Shown in pieces: positions 17,251 through 25,607 of a stretch of DNA of 64,000 nucleotides (position 1 is its first letter; every line of letters starts with the position of its first letter). The stretch comes from Paenibacillus aestuarii. GTDB taxonomy: Bacteria > Bacillota > Bacilli > Paenibacillales > NBRC-103111. Below the pieces are notes generated by a model. The model was given only the letters and a program-made list of their open reading frames with translations, did no database searches and was not told where the DNA came from. A program made the position numbers and the translations under genes. The stretch spans positions 1-64,000 of the forward strand of contig NZ_JAQFVF010000088.1 of NCBI RefSeq assembly GCF_027789125.1, written 5' to 3'.

Positions 17251-18069
17251 ATGAAAGAGCAAATTTCAAGACTATTTGGCCTGGCTGACCGTTCTAATGC
17301 CTCGGACGAAGTGAAAAACATTCCTGTTAATAGTATAATCCCGAGTCCTTATCAACCGAGAACGGTTTTTGATGACGATCGTATCGATGAACTCTGTCAG
17401 ACCATTCGTACGCACGGTGTAATTCAACCTATTGTTGTAAGGGTGAAAAACAATACATTTGAGTTGATTGCTGGAGAGCGCAGACTTAGGGCTGTTAGAA
17501 AGCTCGGTTTAGACACGATCCCGGCAATTATTCGCGAGTTCAATGATTCTCAAGCTGCTTCTATTGCACTGATTGAGAACCTGCAGCGGGAAGGACTCAC
17601 TGCAATTGAAGAAGCTGCTGCGTATCAGCAGTTGATCGAAATGCATGATCTAACCCAAGAGAGTCTTGCTCAGCGTCTTGGAAAAAGTCAGTCTACGATC
17701 GCAAATAAAATTCGTTTGCTTCATCTAAGTGAACCTGTGAAACTAGCTTTAATGGAAAGAAAGATTACTGAACGACATGCTCGTGCATTGCTTTCCTTGG
17801 ATCAGGAAGAGCTGCAATTGAAGGTTTTAGAGGAAATCATCACGAAAGAATTGAACGTAAAGCAAACCGAGGCGCGAATTAGTTTCCTCAGAGAAGCTTC
17901 GAAGATTAAAAAATCCAAACGAGTTTCCTTTACAAAAGATGTGCGTTTGGCTCTAAATACAATTCGTCAATCTGTAGAGATGGTAACGAACTCAGGTTTA
18001 AATATTAATACCCATGAACAAGATCATGAGGATCATTACGAAATCATTATTAAAATTCCTAAAAGATAA
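17251..18069 (+). CDS. noc: Nucleoid occlusion protein Noc
   Basis: A ParB-like CTPase that in Bacillus binds NBS sites and the membrane to keep FtsZ off the nucleoid. It has the ParB N-domain (PYQPRTVFDDDRI, then GERRLRAVRKLG), a helix-turn-helix (ESLAQRLGKSQSTIANKIR) and ITERHARALL. It is called Noc rather than ParB because a separate parA-parB pair follows. The first residues, MKEQISRLFGL, match the Noc membrane-targeting amphipathic helix (B. subtilis MKHSFSRFFGL), so the ATG at 17251 is chosen (272 residues). The frame is open back to 17158, and in-frame TTG/GTG codons at 17233-17238 are possible alternatives. The ribosome-binding site is weak. Confidence 0.9.
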   Translation: MKEQISRLFGLADRSNASDEVKNIPVNSIIPSPYQPRTVFDDDRIDELCQTIRTHGVIQPIVVRVKNNTFELIAGERRLRAVRKLGLDTIPAIIREFNDSQAASIALIENLQREGLTAIEEAAAYQQLIEMHDLTQESLAQRLGKSQSTIANKIRLLHLSEPVKLALMERKITERHARALLSLDQEELQLKVLEEIITKELNVKQTEARISFLREASKIKKSKRVSFTKDVRLALNTIRQSVEMVTNSGLNINTHEQDHEDHYEIIIKIPKR

Positions 18070-18088
18070 GGCAATTATTGCTTCCTTT

Positions 18089-18109
18089 AACGGCGCAAGC
18101 CGTTTTTTT
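18089..18109 (+). terminator. Terminator after noc
   Basis: A 6-bp stem AACGGC/GCCGTT with a GCAA tetraloop is followed by seven T residues. It separates noc from parA-parB. Confidence 0.85.
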
Positions 18110-18225
18110 GTTTCTTTATTTTTAATCTAGTAAATTTTAATAAGGTAACGAGATGGAAGATATGGTAAGATAATAGTACTCTTTAAATTTAGTTCTGGAA
18201 CAAAAGCGATTGAGGTGACTAGGTT

Positions 18226-18984
18226 TTGTCTAAAATAATAGCAATTACGAATCAGAAGGGTGGCGTCGGAAAGACAACGACTTCTGTAAACCTGGGAGCA
18301 TCTCTGGCCTCGTTAGGAAAGAGAGTGCTGCTAGTAGATATCGATCCGCAAGGGAATACGACCAGCGGGATCGGTGTTAATAAAGCTGATGTCACAAACT
18401 GCATCTATGATGTGCTAATAAATGATGTTCATCCGAAAGATGCGACATGTGATACAAATATTGAGAATCTCAAAATTATTCCAGCAACGATTCAGCTCGC
18501 TGGTGCAGAGATTGAGCTTGTTCCAACGATTTCAAGAGAGGTTCGCCTAAAAAAATCTCTTCAATTAGTGAAACATATGTATGATTACATCCTCATTGAT
18601 TGTCCACCGTCGCTTGGTATTTTAACAATTAACTCATTAACTGCCGCTGATTCTGTCATTATCCCAATTCAATGCGAATATTATGCGCTCGAAGGACTTA
18701 GTCAACTGTTGAACACAGTAAGATTGGTTCAGAAGCATCTTAATACAGGTCTTCAAATCGAAGGTGTCTTGCTGACGATGTTCGATGCCAGAACAAACCT
18801 TGGTATTCAGGTAATTGAGGAAGTTAAGAAGTATTTCCAGACTAAAGTATATCAAACCATTATCCCACGCAATGTTCGCTTGAGTGAGGCGCCGAGCCAT
18901 GGGCAGTCCATTATCACCTATGATCCGAGATCCAAGGGAGCAGAAGTGTATCTGGAGCTTGCGAAGGAAGTGATCTCTGTATGA
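18226..18984 (+). CDS. parA: Chromosome partitioning ATPase ParA/Soj
   Basis: The 252-residue deviant-Walker ATPase moves ParB-parS complexes and in Bacillus also regulates DnaA. The deviant Walker A KGGVGKTT is at residues 11-18, with DIDPQGN after it and Walker B YILIDCPPS. The start is TTG (18226) behind GAGGTGA. It is coupled to parB by a 4-base overlap. Length matches Soj (253 residues). Confidence 0.97.
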   Translation: MSKIIAITNQKGGVGKTTTSVNLGASLASLGKRVLLVDIDPQGNTTSGIGVNKADVTNCIYDVLINDVHPKDATCDTNIENLKIIPATIQLAGAEIELVPTISREVRLKKSLQLVKHMYDYILIDCPPSLGILTINSLTAADSVIIPIQCEYYALEGLSQLLNTVRLVQKHLNTGLQIEGVLLTMFDARTNLGIQVIEEVKKYFQTKVYQTIIPRNVRLSEAPSHGQSIITYDPRSKGAEVYLELAKEVISV

Positions 18985-19853
18985 CAAAAGGAATGGGTAA
19001 AGGTTTAGGCAAAGGGTTAGATGCATTAATTACATCCTTACATATTGATGAGTCAGATAAAGTGGTTCAAATCCCTTTGGCACAACTAAGAGCGAATCCA
19101 TACCAGCCGCGAAAAAATTTCAATGAAGATAGCATCAAGGAATTATCTGATTCGATTAAAGAGCACGGTGTCATTCAGCCCATCATTGTTCGCAAGGTTT
19201 TAAAAGGGTTTGAGATTATTGCTGGTGAACGCCGTTTCCGGGCATCTCAGCTATGCGGGTTGCCGACGATTCCTGCGGTAGAACGCAGTTTTTCAGATCA
19301 ACAAGTTATGGAAATTGCTCTTATTGAAAATGTGCAGCGTGAAGATTTAAATGCTCTTGAAATTGCTGTAGCTTACCAAGCAATCATTGATCAATTCTCA
19401 TTGACGCAGGAGGAGCTTTCCGCAAAAGTAGGGAAGAGCCGTTCCCACATTGCAAACTTTTTGCGGTTGCTGCAACTTCCTGAATCGATTAAACAGTATG
19501 TTTCACGTGGAACATTATCGATGGGGCATGCTAGGGCAATCGTAGGCGTGAAGGACGATAAAGTGAAGAAAGAACTGGCTGAAGCAACAATTAGTAAGCA
19601 ATGGAGTGTTCGCGAGCTTGAAGAAGCTGTGAAACGACTTGAAGATCAGCCAGGACAAGAAAAAGAAAAACCTAAACAAAAAGAGAAGAATAGGGATCCT
19701 TATATTCACCAAGCTGAAGACCAGCTAAGAGATATTTACAGAACAACGGTAAAAATTAAGAGCCAACAAGATAAAGGTAAGATTGAGTTGTTGTATTATT
19801 CCAAAGATGATTTGAACCGACTGTTAGAACTGCTTCAAGGTAAAATCTCTTAA
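18981..19853 (+). CDS. parB: Chromosome partitioning protein ParB/Spo0J
   Basis: The 290-residue CTP-dependent DNA clamp that loads at parS. It has a basic Gly-rich N-terminus (GKGLGKGLDAL), the ParB box (NPYQPRKNFNED, GERRFRASQLCG), a helix-turn-helix (EELSAKVGKSRSHIANFLR) and MGHARAIVG. The region from about 225 to 245 is a Lys/Glu-rich linker before the dimerisation domain. A parS-like site is inside the gene at 19499, as in B. subtilis spo0J. Stop at 19853; the next gene starts 77 bp on. Confidence 0.97.
   Translation: MTKGMGKGLGKGLDALITSLHIDESDKVVQIPLAQLRANPYQPRKNFNEDSIKELSDSIKEHGVIQPIIVRKVLKGFEIIAGERRFRASQLCGLPTIPAVERSFSDQQVMEIALIENVQREDLNALEIAVAYQAIIDQFSLTQEELSAKVGKSRSHIANFLRLLQLPESIKQYVSRGTLSMGHARAIVGVKDDKVKKELAEATISKQWSVRELEEAVKRLEDQPGQEKEKPKQKEKNRDPYIHQAEDQLRDIYRTTVKIKSQQDKGKIELLYYSKDDLNRLLELLQGKIS
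19499..19514. promoter_or_regulatory. parS: parS site within parB (one mismatch)
   Basis: TGTTTCACGTGGAACA differs from the parS consensus at one position (A to G in the right half). Its place inside the parB coding sequence mirrors the B. subtilis parS in spo0J. Confidence 0.9.
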
Positions 19854-19930
19854 AATTCACATGGCATACCGATGGTTTTCTTTCTAAGTGAAAGATTAAA
19901 CTAAGGTATGCTATATTTTTGAGGTGAGAA

Positions 19931-21091
19931 ATGATGAGTGAAATCATTTATTTTGATCAGGCAGCTTCCTCTTGGCCGAAACCACCTGCAGTGATGGATG
20001 CCATGATGAAGTGCATGCAAGAGTACGCGGCCAACCCGGGTAGAGGCAGTCATCAGATGGCTGTGCAGGCGAGCAGAGTATTATTTGATACAAGGAAGCA
20101 CGCAGCTAAATTATTCGGCATTAAAAATCCAAACGATATAAGCTTTACGTTGAACACAACGCATGCATTGAATCTGGCGATCAAAGGATTCGTGAAGCCA
20201 GGCGATCATGTAATATGTACAAATGTAGAGCACAATTCAGTGCGGAGGCCTTTGGAACATTTGAAAGCAACCGCTAACGTTGAAATTACATATTTAAGCC
20301 ATAACGCAGAAGGCTATATAGAATTAAGTGAATTAGAAAGGTCATTCAGGCCGAATACGAAGCTTGTAGTTGTAAATCACAGTTCAAATCTATTAGGTAC
20401 GATCATGCCTGTAGGAGAGATTGGAGGGATCTGCAAAGGACGTGGAGTGAAGCTGCTTGTAGACGCCGCACAAAGCGCTGGAGTCCTCCCGATTCATGTT
20501 GGAGATATGGATATAGATATGCTAGCTTTCCCGGGTCATAAAGGGCTTCTAGGGCCTCAAGGGACGGGGGGGCTCTACATTCATCCAGATGTTGATTTAG
20601 ATCCTCTGATGTATGGTGGAACAGGTAGCCAGTCTGAGGCTGTTTTGCAACCGACAGTAAGGCCAGATCGGTATGAAGCGGGGACCCAAAATACGGTTGG
20701 TATCGCCGGGCTCAACGAAGGAATAAAATTCGTCTTAGCGGAAACGGTTGAAAAAATACATGCAAAGGAATGGCGTCAGACCCAGATGCTGATGGAGGGA
20801 TTGCTGGGAATTGAAGGAGTGACGATTCTGGGTCCTGGCATTGGACAAAATAAGACAGGGATCGTTTCGTTCAATATTAACCAAGTGGACTCTTCGGAAG
20901 TAGCCTTCATTCTAGATCAATCGTTTCAGATCGCAGTGCGTTCAGGTTATCATTGCACGCCTCTAGCGCATGAAACAGCCGGTACTTTAGCGACCGGCGC
21001 TGTCCGCTCGAGTATTGGTTATTTCACCAAAGATGAGGAAGTTAATGCTCTGATTGATGCCGTTAGAGAGATTAGCTTCCAGTATGCATAA
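19931..21091 (+). CDS. Aminotransferase class V / cysteine desulfurase family protein
   Basis: A 386-residue PLP enzyme of fold type I, related to SufS/NifS desulfurases. The PLP lysine is K204 (AFPGHKGLLGPQ), with aspartate in VDAAQSAG (D178). A cysteine in SGYHCTPLAHE (C343) is positioned like the sulfur-accepting cysteine of group II desulfurases. Two ATG codons are adjacent (19931, 19934); the second has better spacing from GAGGTGAG. No suf or isc genes are near, so its sulfur acceptor is unknown. Confidence 0.88.
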   Translation: MMSEIIYFDQAASSWPKPPAVMDAMMKCMQEYAANPGRGSHQMAVQASRVLFDTRKHAAKLFGIKNPNDISFTLNTTHALNLAIKGFVKPGDHVICTNVEHNSVRRPLEHLKATANVEITYLSHNAEGYIELSELERSFRPNTKLVVVNHSSNLLGTIMPVGEIGGICKGRGVKLLVDAAQSAGVLPIHVGDMDIDMLAFPGHKGLLGPQGTGGLYIHPDVDLDPLMYGGTGSQSEAVLQPTVRPDRYEAGTQNTVGIAGLNEGIKFVLAETVEKIHAKEWRQTQMLMEGLLGIEGVTILGPGIGQNKTGIVSFNINQVDSSEVAFILDQSFQIAVRSGYHCTPLAHETAGTLATGAVRSSIGYFTKDEEVNALIDAVREISFQYA

Positions 21092-21110
21092 TTAGAAAGA
21101 GGGATAGTTC

Positions 21111-21602
21111 ATGGGGGAACTGTTTGGTTCGAATAGTGATTTTGTTATTGTAGGATGTGCGGCGTTAATTATCGTGTTGTTTGTAATGGTCATCGTACTT
21201 ATGTCCAAATTATCCAAACTAAGAAAGCAGTACTTGAAAATGATCAACGGCTCACAGGCCGATAATATGGAGAACTTGATCATAGGTATTCAGGAGCAGT
21301 TGAATCAACAAAAGGCCGAATCGGCGACGATTTCAGCCAAGGTTGAAAACATGCGTGAAGCGATGAAGTCGATGAAATCGAAAGTAGGGATTCACCGTTA
21401 CAACGCTTTTGCAGAGGGCGGTAGCGATATGAGCTTTACCATCGCGATGTTGGATGAGCATCAGGATGGAGTTATCATGACGGGCATACACAGCCGCGAA
21501 CAAACATATCTATATGCAAAGCCGGTCCAAAAAGGGCAATCCACCTATACGCTAAGCCCGGAAGAAAAACAGGCAATTAGTCAAACTTCAAAGCAGCCGT
21601 AG
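21111..21602 (+). CDS. DUF4446 family membrane-anchored protein
   Basis: A 163-residue protein with one N-terminal TM segment (about residues 10-32), a coiled-coil region (about 45-90) and a small soluble domain containing KVGIHRYNAFAEGGSDMSF, typical of DUF4446. Function is unknown. It lies in the conserved parB-downstream cluster of Firmicutes. Its last 26 bases overlap the end of the convergent yyaC gene. Confidence 0.85.
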   Translation: MGELFGSNSDFVIVGCAALIIVLFVMVIVLMSKLSKLRKQYLKMINGSQADNMENLIIGIQEQLNQQKAESATISAKVENMREAMKSMKSKVGIHRYNAFAEGGSDMSFTIAMLDEHQDGVIMTGIHSREQTYLYAKPVQKGQSTYTLSPEEKQAISQTSKQP

Positions 21603-22197
21603 CATTGGAAGAGTAGGGTTGAGCGCGTCGGAGTGCACTATGAATCGCATCACCAATCACGTTAGCCATATTCATAACTAAACTAAGCCGAGTATTTTGC
21701 AAGACGAAATATTCCATAAAGCCGCCTACATTGACAATACCGGTTACGTGAATATCGCCGACAGGTGGAAGATCTTTATTGACGCCTGCACCTGGTTTGA
21801 GCGGGCCGTCGGCAACTTGGATACAGCCTACGCTGGATACTTGCCCTAGGCAGGCATCGACTGCGACGATGAAAGGGTTCTGGAACTGCTTATGCACGCT
21901 ATCAACCGTTTCAGCTAAGTTCATTGCATGGACAGGCTCGTCCAAGGTGCCGAATAGATGGAGATGGCGTAAGTTGGTTTTATGCAGATGAGTGCCGACA
22001 AGAGGGCCTAATGAATCGCCTGTAGATCGATCTGTACCTACGCAAATAATAACGATAGGTTGATAGGTTGGTAGTTTACTAAAAATAGTTTGTAAGTGTT
22101 TAGAGAGAAGAGCAGGCGTATCAGCGTCAGTATGCTGAATTTTCAGCGGCTCAATTCCTTTATCTTTGGACGATTCAAAACCAAATTGGAATTTCAT
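21577..22197 (-). CDS. yyaC: Spore protease YyaC
   Basis: A 206-residue member of the YyaC family, distantly related to germination protease and hydrogenase maturation proteases; it is sporulation-associated in Bacillus. Motifs include VIICVGTDRSTGDSLGPLVG, with catalytic-site-like aspartates, and AVDACLG. It is the only minus-strand gene in the 11-24.4 kb stretch and overlaps DUF4446 tail-to-tail. Its presence supports an endospore former. Confidence 0.88.
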   Translation of the reverse strand: MKFQFGFESSKDKGIEPLKIQHTDADTPALLSKHLQTIFSKLPTYQPIVIICVGTDRSTGDSLGPLVGTHLHKTNLRHLHLFGTLDEPVHAMNLAETVDSVHKQFQNPFIVAVDACLGQVSSVGCIQVADGPLKPGAGVNKDLPPVGDIHVTGIVNVGGFMEYFVLQNTRLSLVMNMANVIGDAIHSALRRAQPYSSNATAALKFD

Positions 22198-22281
22198 CTT
22201 ATCCCTCCAAGTGCTGCGACTTTTTTTTTACTAGTATATGGAGAGATAGAGACATTTATACGTAGGGGAGGAGGATTTTCC

Positions 22282-22539
22282 CTGAATAATTCAATCATGC
22301 TTCTTGCCTTTGATTCAACACAGCAAGCACTGCGGGCAGAAATGTTACTAGAGTACGCGGATATCGAAATTGACATTCGACCGACGCCAAAGGAAGTTAC
22401 TGCTGGATGCGCTTTATCTATTGAATTCCCTGGTGAACATCTATCCGTAGTGAGAGAAATCATAGAATCGGAAAAGGTAGAGATCAGGGGGATTTATTTT
22501 ATAAAAGATGATAAATATGTTACGATTGATGGCATATAG
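22282..22539 (+). CDS. DUF3343 family protein, possible CTG start
   Basis: A short protein of about 85 residues beginning LNNSIMLLAFDSTQQALRAE, with PTPKEVTAGCALSIEF, typical of DUF3343, a small putative redox or Se/S-associated family with a conserved Cys. The frame is open further upstream, but that part overlaps yyaC antisense and does not resemble the family. The strong GGGGAGGAGG (22266-22274) is correctly spaced for a CTG at 22282. The first in-frame ATG (22297) is about 22 bases away. CTG initiation is therefore proposed but not proven. MscS follows 12 bp downstream. Confidence 0.75.
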   Translation: MNNSIMLLAFDSTQQALRAEMLLEYADIEIDIRPTPKEVTAGCALSIEFPGEHLSVVREIIESEKVEIRGIYFIKDDKYVTIDGI

Positions 22540-22551
22540 GAGGGCCAAAGG

Positions 22552-23427
22552 ATGACGTATGTGACTAAAGTCGTTCAATGGATGAGAGATCATTTTAGTA
22601 ATCCGGAAATGTTGGCGAATGGGTTTTGGATTGTTGTAAAAATTATTATCATTTACTTTGCAGCCAGAGTATGTATCAAAATCGCTGATAAAATGATTAA
22701 TCATATGATGAGCGCACGAGAGAAGTCGCCGCTTAAATTTGATGTAAGGCGAACGAATACGATCGGAAGATTAATACATAATTTGATCTCGTATACGGTT
22801 AATCTCATATGTATACTACTGATTCTCGGACAGGTAGGCGTCAATTTAGGACCACTATTGGCGGGAGCTGGTGTTCTGGGGTTAGCGATTGGTTTTGGTG
22901 CGCAGAGTCTTGTGAAAGATGTGATTACGGGTTTCTTTATTATTTTCGAGGATCAATTCGGAGTTGGCGATGTCATTCAGATTGATCAATTCAAAGGCAC
23001 GGTTGAAGAAATAGGCATTCGGGTAACACGGGTCAAAAGTTGGACAGGTGAAGTACACATCATACCGAACGGCAATATCAAGCAGGTTACGAACTTTTCT
23101 ACATATAACTCATTGGCTGTCGTTGATGTTGCCATTTCCTATGAGGCTGATCTGGATCGAGCTATTGAGGTGTTAAAGGAAACAGTTAAGCAAGTGCACG
23201 AGCAGATGGGTAACATTGTGAAAGAACCCGAAGTGCTCGGCGTTCAAATGATCGGAAATTCGGAGTTAAAGCTGCGAATTATTGCTGAGTGCAAGCCGAA
23301 TACGCACGCCGAAGTAGCGAGAAGGATGAATGCTGAGATTAAGAAGCAATTGGATGCGAGCGGTATTGAGATCCCGTATCCGAAGGTTGTCACATTTGTA
23401 AAATCGGAAAGGGCGGTAATGGACTGA
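22552..23427 (+). CDS. Small-conductance mechanosensitive channel (MscS family)
   Basis: A 291-residue MscS-type channel. TM segments are near residues 18-40 and 68-90. The pore-lining helix is the Gly/Ala-rich segment LLAGAGVLGLAIGFGAQ, followed by the conserved FFIIFEDQFGVGDVIQI at the start of the beta domain. It releases solutes on hypo-osmotic shock. ATG start after AGGAGGG. One base separates its stop from the next start, so it is co-transcribed with DUF951. Confidence 0.93.
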   Translation: MTYVTKVVQWMRDHFSNPEMLANGFWIVVKIIIIYFAARVCIKIADKMINHMMSAREKSPLKFDVRRTNTIGRLIHNLISYTVNLICILLILGQVGVNLGPLLAGAGVLGLAIGFGAQSLVKDVITGFFIIFEDQFGVGDVIQIDQFKGTVEEIGIRVTRVKSWTGEVHIIPNGNIKQVTNFSTYNSLAVVDVAISYEADLDRAIEVLKETVKQVHEQMGNIVKEPEVLGVQMIGNSELKLRIIAECKPNTHAEVARRMNAEIKKQLDASGIEIPYPKVVTFVKSERAVMD

Positions 23428-23428
23428 G

Positions 23429-23647
23429 ATGGAAAAGAAGGAGTACCAGCTCGGGGATATTGTGCAGATGAAGAAACCGCATCCTTGCGGTACGAATGAA
23501 ATGGAAATCATCCGCATGGGTATGGACATCCGCATCAAATGTGTAGGCTGCAAGCATAGTGTCTTAGTCCCCAGGGCAAAATTCGAAAGCAAGTTGAAAA
23601 AAGTGCTGAGATCAAACCCGGATATGAAGGAAGATAACTCAGTTTAA
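23429..23647 (+). CDS. DUF951 family protein
   Basis: A 72-residue protein with the DUF951 pattern: a YQLGDIVQMKKPHPCG start and a later CVGC pair. The three cysteines (PHPCG, CVGC) could bind metal, but this is inference. It follows mscS by one base, a pairing common in Firmicutes near parB. Function unknown. Confidence 0.88.
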   Translation: MEKKEYQLGDIVQMKKPHPCGTNEMEIIRMGMDIRIKCVGCKHSVLVPRAKFESKLKKVLRSNPDMKEDNSV

Positions 23648-23715
23648 AAAAATTAAAAAAGGGACTTGCGGGGGCATGACTTTTTTGATACAATAAGTCC
23701 TGTTCTCGCTTTTGT

Positions 23716-23803
23716 GGAAAGGTACCCAAGAGGCCCAAGGGGGCTGACTCGAAATCAGCTAGGCGTCGCGAGGCGTGCGTGGGTTCGAATCCCACTCTTT
23801 CCG
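23716..23803 (+). tRNA. tRNA-Ser (anticodon CGA)
   Basis: An 88-nt class II tRNA. The acceptor stem GGAAAGG pairs with TCTTTCC, with discriminator G at 23803. The anticodon stem is GCTGA/TCAGC with loop CTCGAAA; the anticodon CGA is at 23750-23752. A long variable arm (AGGCGT...) and the T arm GTGGG-TTCGAAT-CCCAC follow. CCA is not encoded. It reads UCG. Confidence 0.96.
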
Positions 23804-23814
23804 TAACAAAAGAA

Positions 23815-23851
23815 AACCTTCTGCGTTTGTTTAACGCTAGAAGGTTTTTTT
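23815..23851 (+). terminator. Terminator after tRNA-Ser
   Basis: An 11-bp stem with one bulge (23815-23825 with 23835-23846) is followed by seven T residues. Confidence 0.85.
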
Positions 23852-23859
23852 GTTTTTTA

Positions 23860-23875
23860 AGTTCCACGTGAAACA
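23860..23875. promoter_or_regulatory. parS: parS-like site downstream of tRNA-Ser
   Basis: AGTTCCACGTGAAACA differs from TGTTCCACGTGAAACA, a known functional variant, only at the first base. With 17083 and 19499 this gives three sites within 7 kb. Confidence 0.8.
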
Positions 23876-23988
23876 TTTTTCTGTGTCTAAAAAGAGCTTG
23901 CAATTACGAAAAATTCTTTTGGGATAAAATAGATGAAATTAACCGAGAATAAACGTTGCTATGTAAAACGTAATGGAGGTAAACAGAA

Positions 23989-24432
23989 ATGAAGGTATGG
24001 ATATCAATAGCGCTTGTACTGGCCATGACCGCCACAGGCTGCGCCAAGAAAGAGGGGACGAGCCCAGCAGCGAGTCCAGCCCCTACAGCGTCTGTACAGC
24101 CCTCTCCAGGCGCCACAGCAACTGCAGGCACGACTGGTGGAGGAACGGCGGGAGGGACGGCAACAGCATCGCCTGGCACAGGTGGTGGTACGACCGCGAC
24201 CGCGAATCCGGAGCCACCGCCAAACATAACGAAAGCGCAGGAAGAGAAGCTGCCTGCTACCAGCACGTATGACGATCTTGTAAAATTAACAGGATCTAAA
24301 GGAAAGCTGGTTAACGACAGTAATGGTAAAAAAACATATGAATATGCCATATCGGATCAGCCGGGATATTACGTGGATTTTGTATATTTCAGCGATGGAA
24401 AAATGTCCGAAAAGAAAGTATTCAAAAAATAA
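23989..24432 (+). CDS. Putative lipoprotein with Ala/Thr/Gly-rich linker
   Basis: A 147-residue lipoprotein: signal peptide with lipobox ATGC (C18), then a low-complexity linker rich in Ala, Thr, Pro and Gly (about residues 22-85), then a small C-terminal domain (about 88-147). The end of that domain (DFVYFSDGKMSEKKVFKK) resembles SmpA/BLIP-type beta folds. ATG with GGAGGT. It is free-standing between the tRNA terminator and a minus-strand terminator. Function unknown; surface location is inferred. Confidence 0.8.
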   Translation: MKVWISIALVLAMTATGCAKKEGTSPAASPAPTASVQPSPGATATAGTTGGGTAGGTATASPGTGGGTTATANPEPPPNITKAQEEKLPATSTYDDLVKLTGSKGKLVNDSNGKKTYEYAISDQPGYYVDFVYFSDGKMSEKKVFKK

Positions 24433-24521
24433 ATGGTGGCCAGAGTCTCAAGGTATCCGATCGCAGATGGACAAACCGAAACCCGAAACGACGAACCTGT
24501 GGCTTTGGTTATCTTATATAA

Positions 24522-24554
24522 AAGAAAAAACCCCTAAGCACAATGTTTAGGGGT
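24522..24554 (-). terminator. Terminator for the small minus-strand genes
   Basis: An 8-bp stem ACCCCTAA/TTAGGGGT (24530-24537 with 24547-24554) is followed on the minus strand by TTTTTTCTTTT. It may also stop rightward transcription from the lipoprotein gene. Confidence 0.8.
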
Positions 24555-24562
24555 ATTACAAT

Positions 24563-24829
24563 TTACTGTCTGCTTCTTCTGCGAACTCCAAAAGCAATAC
24601 GGTCAATTATATAACCGACCAGCGCCCAAGTAGCGATTGTCAGAACATAAATAACCAGCATTTTGGTCATCGATATTTCATAAATGTTCGTAGAGATCGA
24701 TGCGAACCAAGCAGGGATGCTCAGCGCATAGAAGAGCATATAAATGGCATCGTGATCATGGAAGACATAATGAATGAAACACAATGCAGCGCCAATGCAA
24801 GTAAACATCCAAGTAAAGGTAGTTCTCAT
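24563..24829 (-). CDS. Small integral membrane protein, unknown function
   Basis: An 88-residue protein with hydrophobic segments near residues 5-23, 30-46 and 56-76, and a basic C-terminus (RRRSRQ). No recognised family. It lies 24 bp after the YjzC-like gene on the same strand and shares its terminator. Confidence 0.65.
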   Translation of the reverse strand: MRTTFTWMFTCIGAALCFIHYVFHDHDAIYMLFYALSIPAWFASISTNIYEISMTKMLVIYVLTIATWALVGYIIDRIAFGVRRRSRQ

Positions 24830-24853
24830 ACGGATTCCACCTTGCTTTCCAAG

Positions 24854-25042
24854 TTACTGCTTCATGTCTTTACGTTTCCATTTGCGGTTATGGTTACTGT
24901 TTTCCGGAAACGTATCCCCTTTTTTTAATACAACCCGTTTTGGATTGCTAATGCCCATGTGAAACGCATTTTCGCCGATTTCAATGTACTCCCCGTCATT
25001 GGGAACATGATCTCCGGCATTAAAGTGTGTCCACTCGCCCAT
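24854..25042 (-). CDS. yjzC: YjzC family protein
   Basis: A 62-residue protein of the YjzC type (MGEWTHFNAGDHVPNDGEYIEI... GDTFPENSNHNRKWKRK). Upstream in-frame ATGs exist, but the AAAGGTGG site is six bases before the ATG at 25042, which also gives the family N-terminus. Function unknown; YjzC proteins are small and widespread in Bacilli. Confidence 0.82.
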   Translation of the reverse strand: MGEWTHFNAGDHVPNDGEYIEIGENAFHMGISNPKRVVLKKGDTFPENSNHNRKWKRKDMKQ

Positions 25043-25157
25043 AGTCATCCACCTTTCTAAATCATTCATCTTCACTCGAAATTAGATTGCCCAAATTAAA
25101 GCTCAGCATGTGCAAATGCCAATACCAGCTTCATCCTTTTATGTTTGTGAAATCGAC

Positions 25158-25186
25158 TTGTAATCTGCCTACAGATTTGCTATAGT
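25158..25186 (+). promoter_or_regulatory. rpsF operon promoter
   Basis: -35 TTGTAA (25158-25163), a 17-bp spacer and -10 TATAGT (25181-25186): a good SigA promoter about 100 bp upstream of rpsF. Confidence 0.8.
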
Positions 25187-25194
25187 ATTTGAGT

Positions 25195-25280
25195 GCGAGT
25201 TTTGAAAAAGAATTCTCGCTCCTTGCTCCTAAAGCTAATACAAGCTTTACTAGGGGGCCGCTTAGTCCAAAAGGAGGTGA
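25195..25280 (+). promoter_or_regulatory. Structured rpsF leader, candidate S6:S18 autoregulatory element
   Basis: The leader can form GCGAG/CTCGC and AAAGC/GCTTT hairpins. Just before the ribosome-binding site is ACTAGGGGGCCGCTTAGT, which pairs ACTA with TTAGT and exposes a CCG. Many rpsF leaders carry a CCG-containing S6:S18 binding hairpin. The identity here is inferred from position and that motif. Confidence 0.45.
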
Positions 25281-25285
25281 AATAC

Positions 25286-25573
25286 ATGCGCAAATATGAA
25301 TTGATGTACATCATTCGTACTGACGTTGAACAAGAAGTAGTTCAATCTACTGTAGAAAAGTTCCAAGGCATCATCACGAACGGTGGAGGCGAAATCTCCA
25401 AGCATGATCTGATGGGTAAACGTCGCCTTGCGTATGAGATCAATAAGTTCCGTGACGGTCACTATGTGTTGGTACACTTCAACGCAGAGCCAGCTGTCGT
25501 AGCTGAACTTGATCGCGTAATGAAGATTTCGGACGAAGTTATTCGTCACTTAATCGTTAACGACGTAGCTTAA
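25286..25573 (+). CDS. rpsF: Ribosomal protein bS6
   Basis: The 95-residue small-subunit protein that pairs with S18. The frame is open 31 codons further upstream, but ATG 25286 follows AAGGAGGTGA and gives the standard N-terminus MRKYELMYIIR. First gene of the rpsF-ssb-rpsR operon. Confidence 0.97.
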   Translation: MRKYELMYIIRTDVEQEVVQSTVEKFQGIITNGGGEISKHDLMGKRRLAYEINKFRDGHYVLVHFNAEPAVVAELDRVMKISDEVIRHLIVNDVA

Positions 25574-25607
25574 TGCATGCTAGAATTTTCGTCAGGGGGG
25601 AATTACC

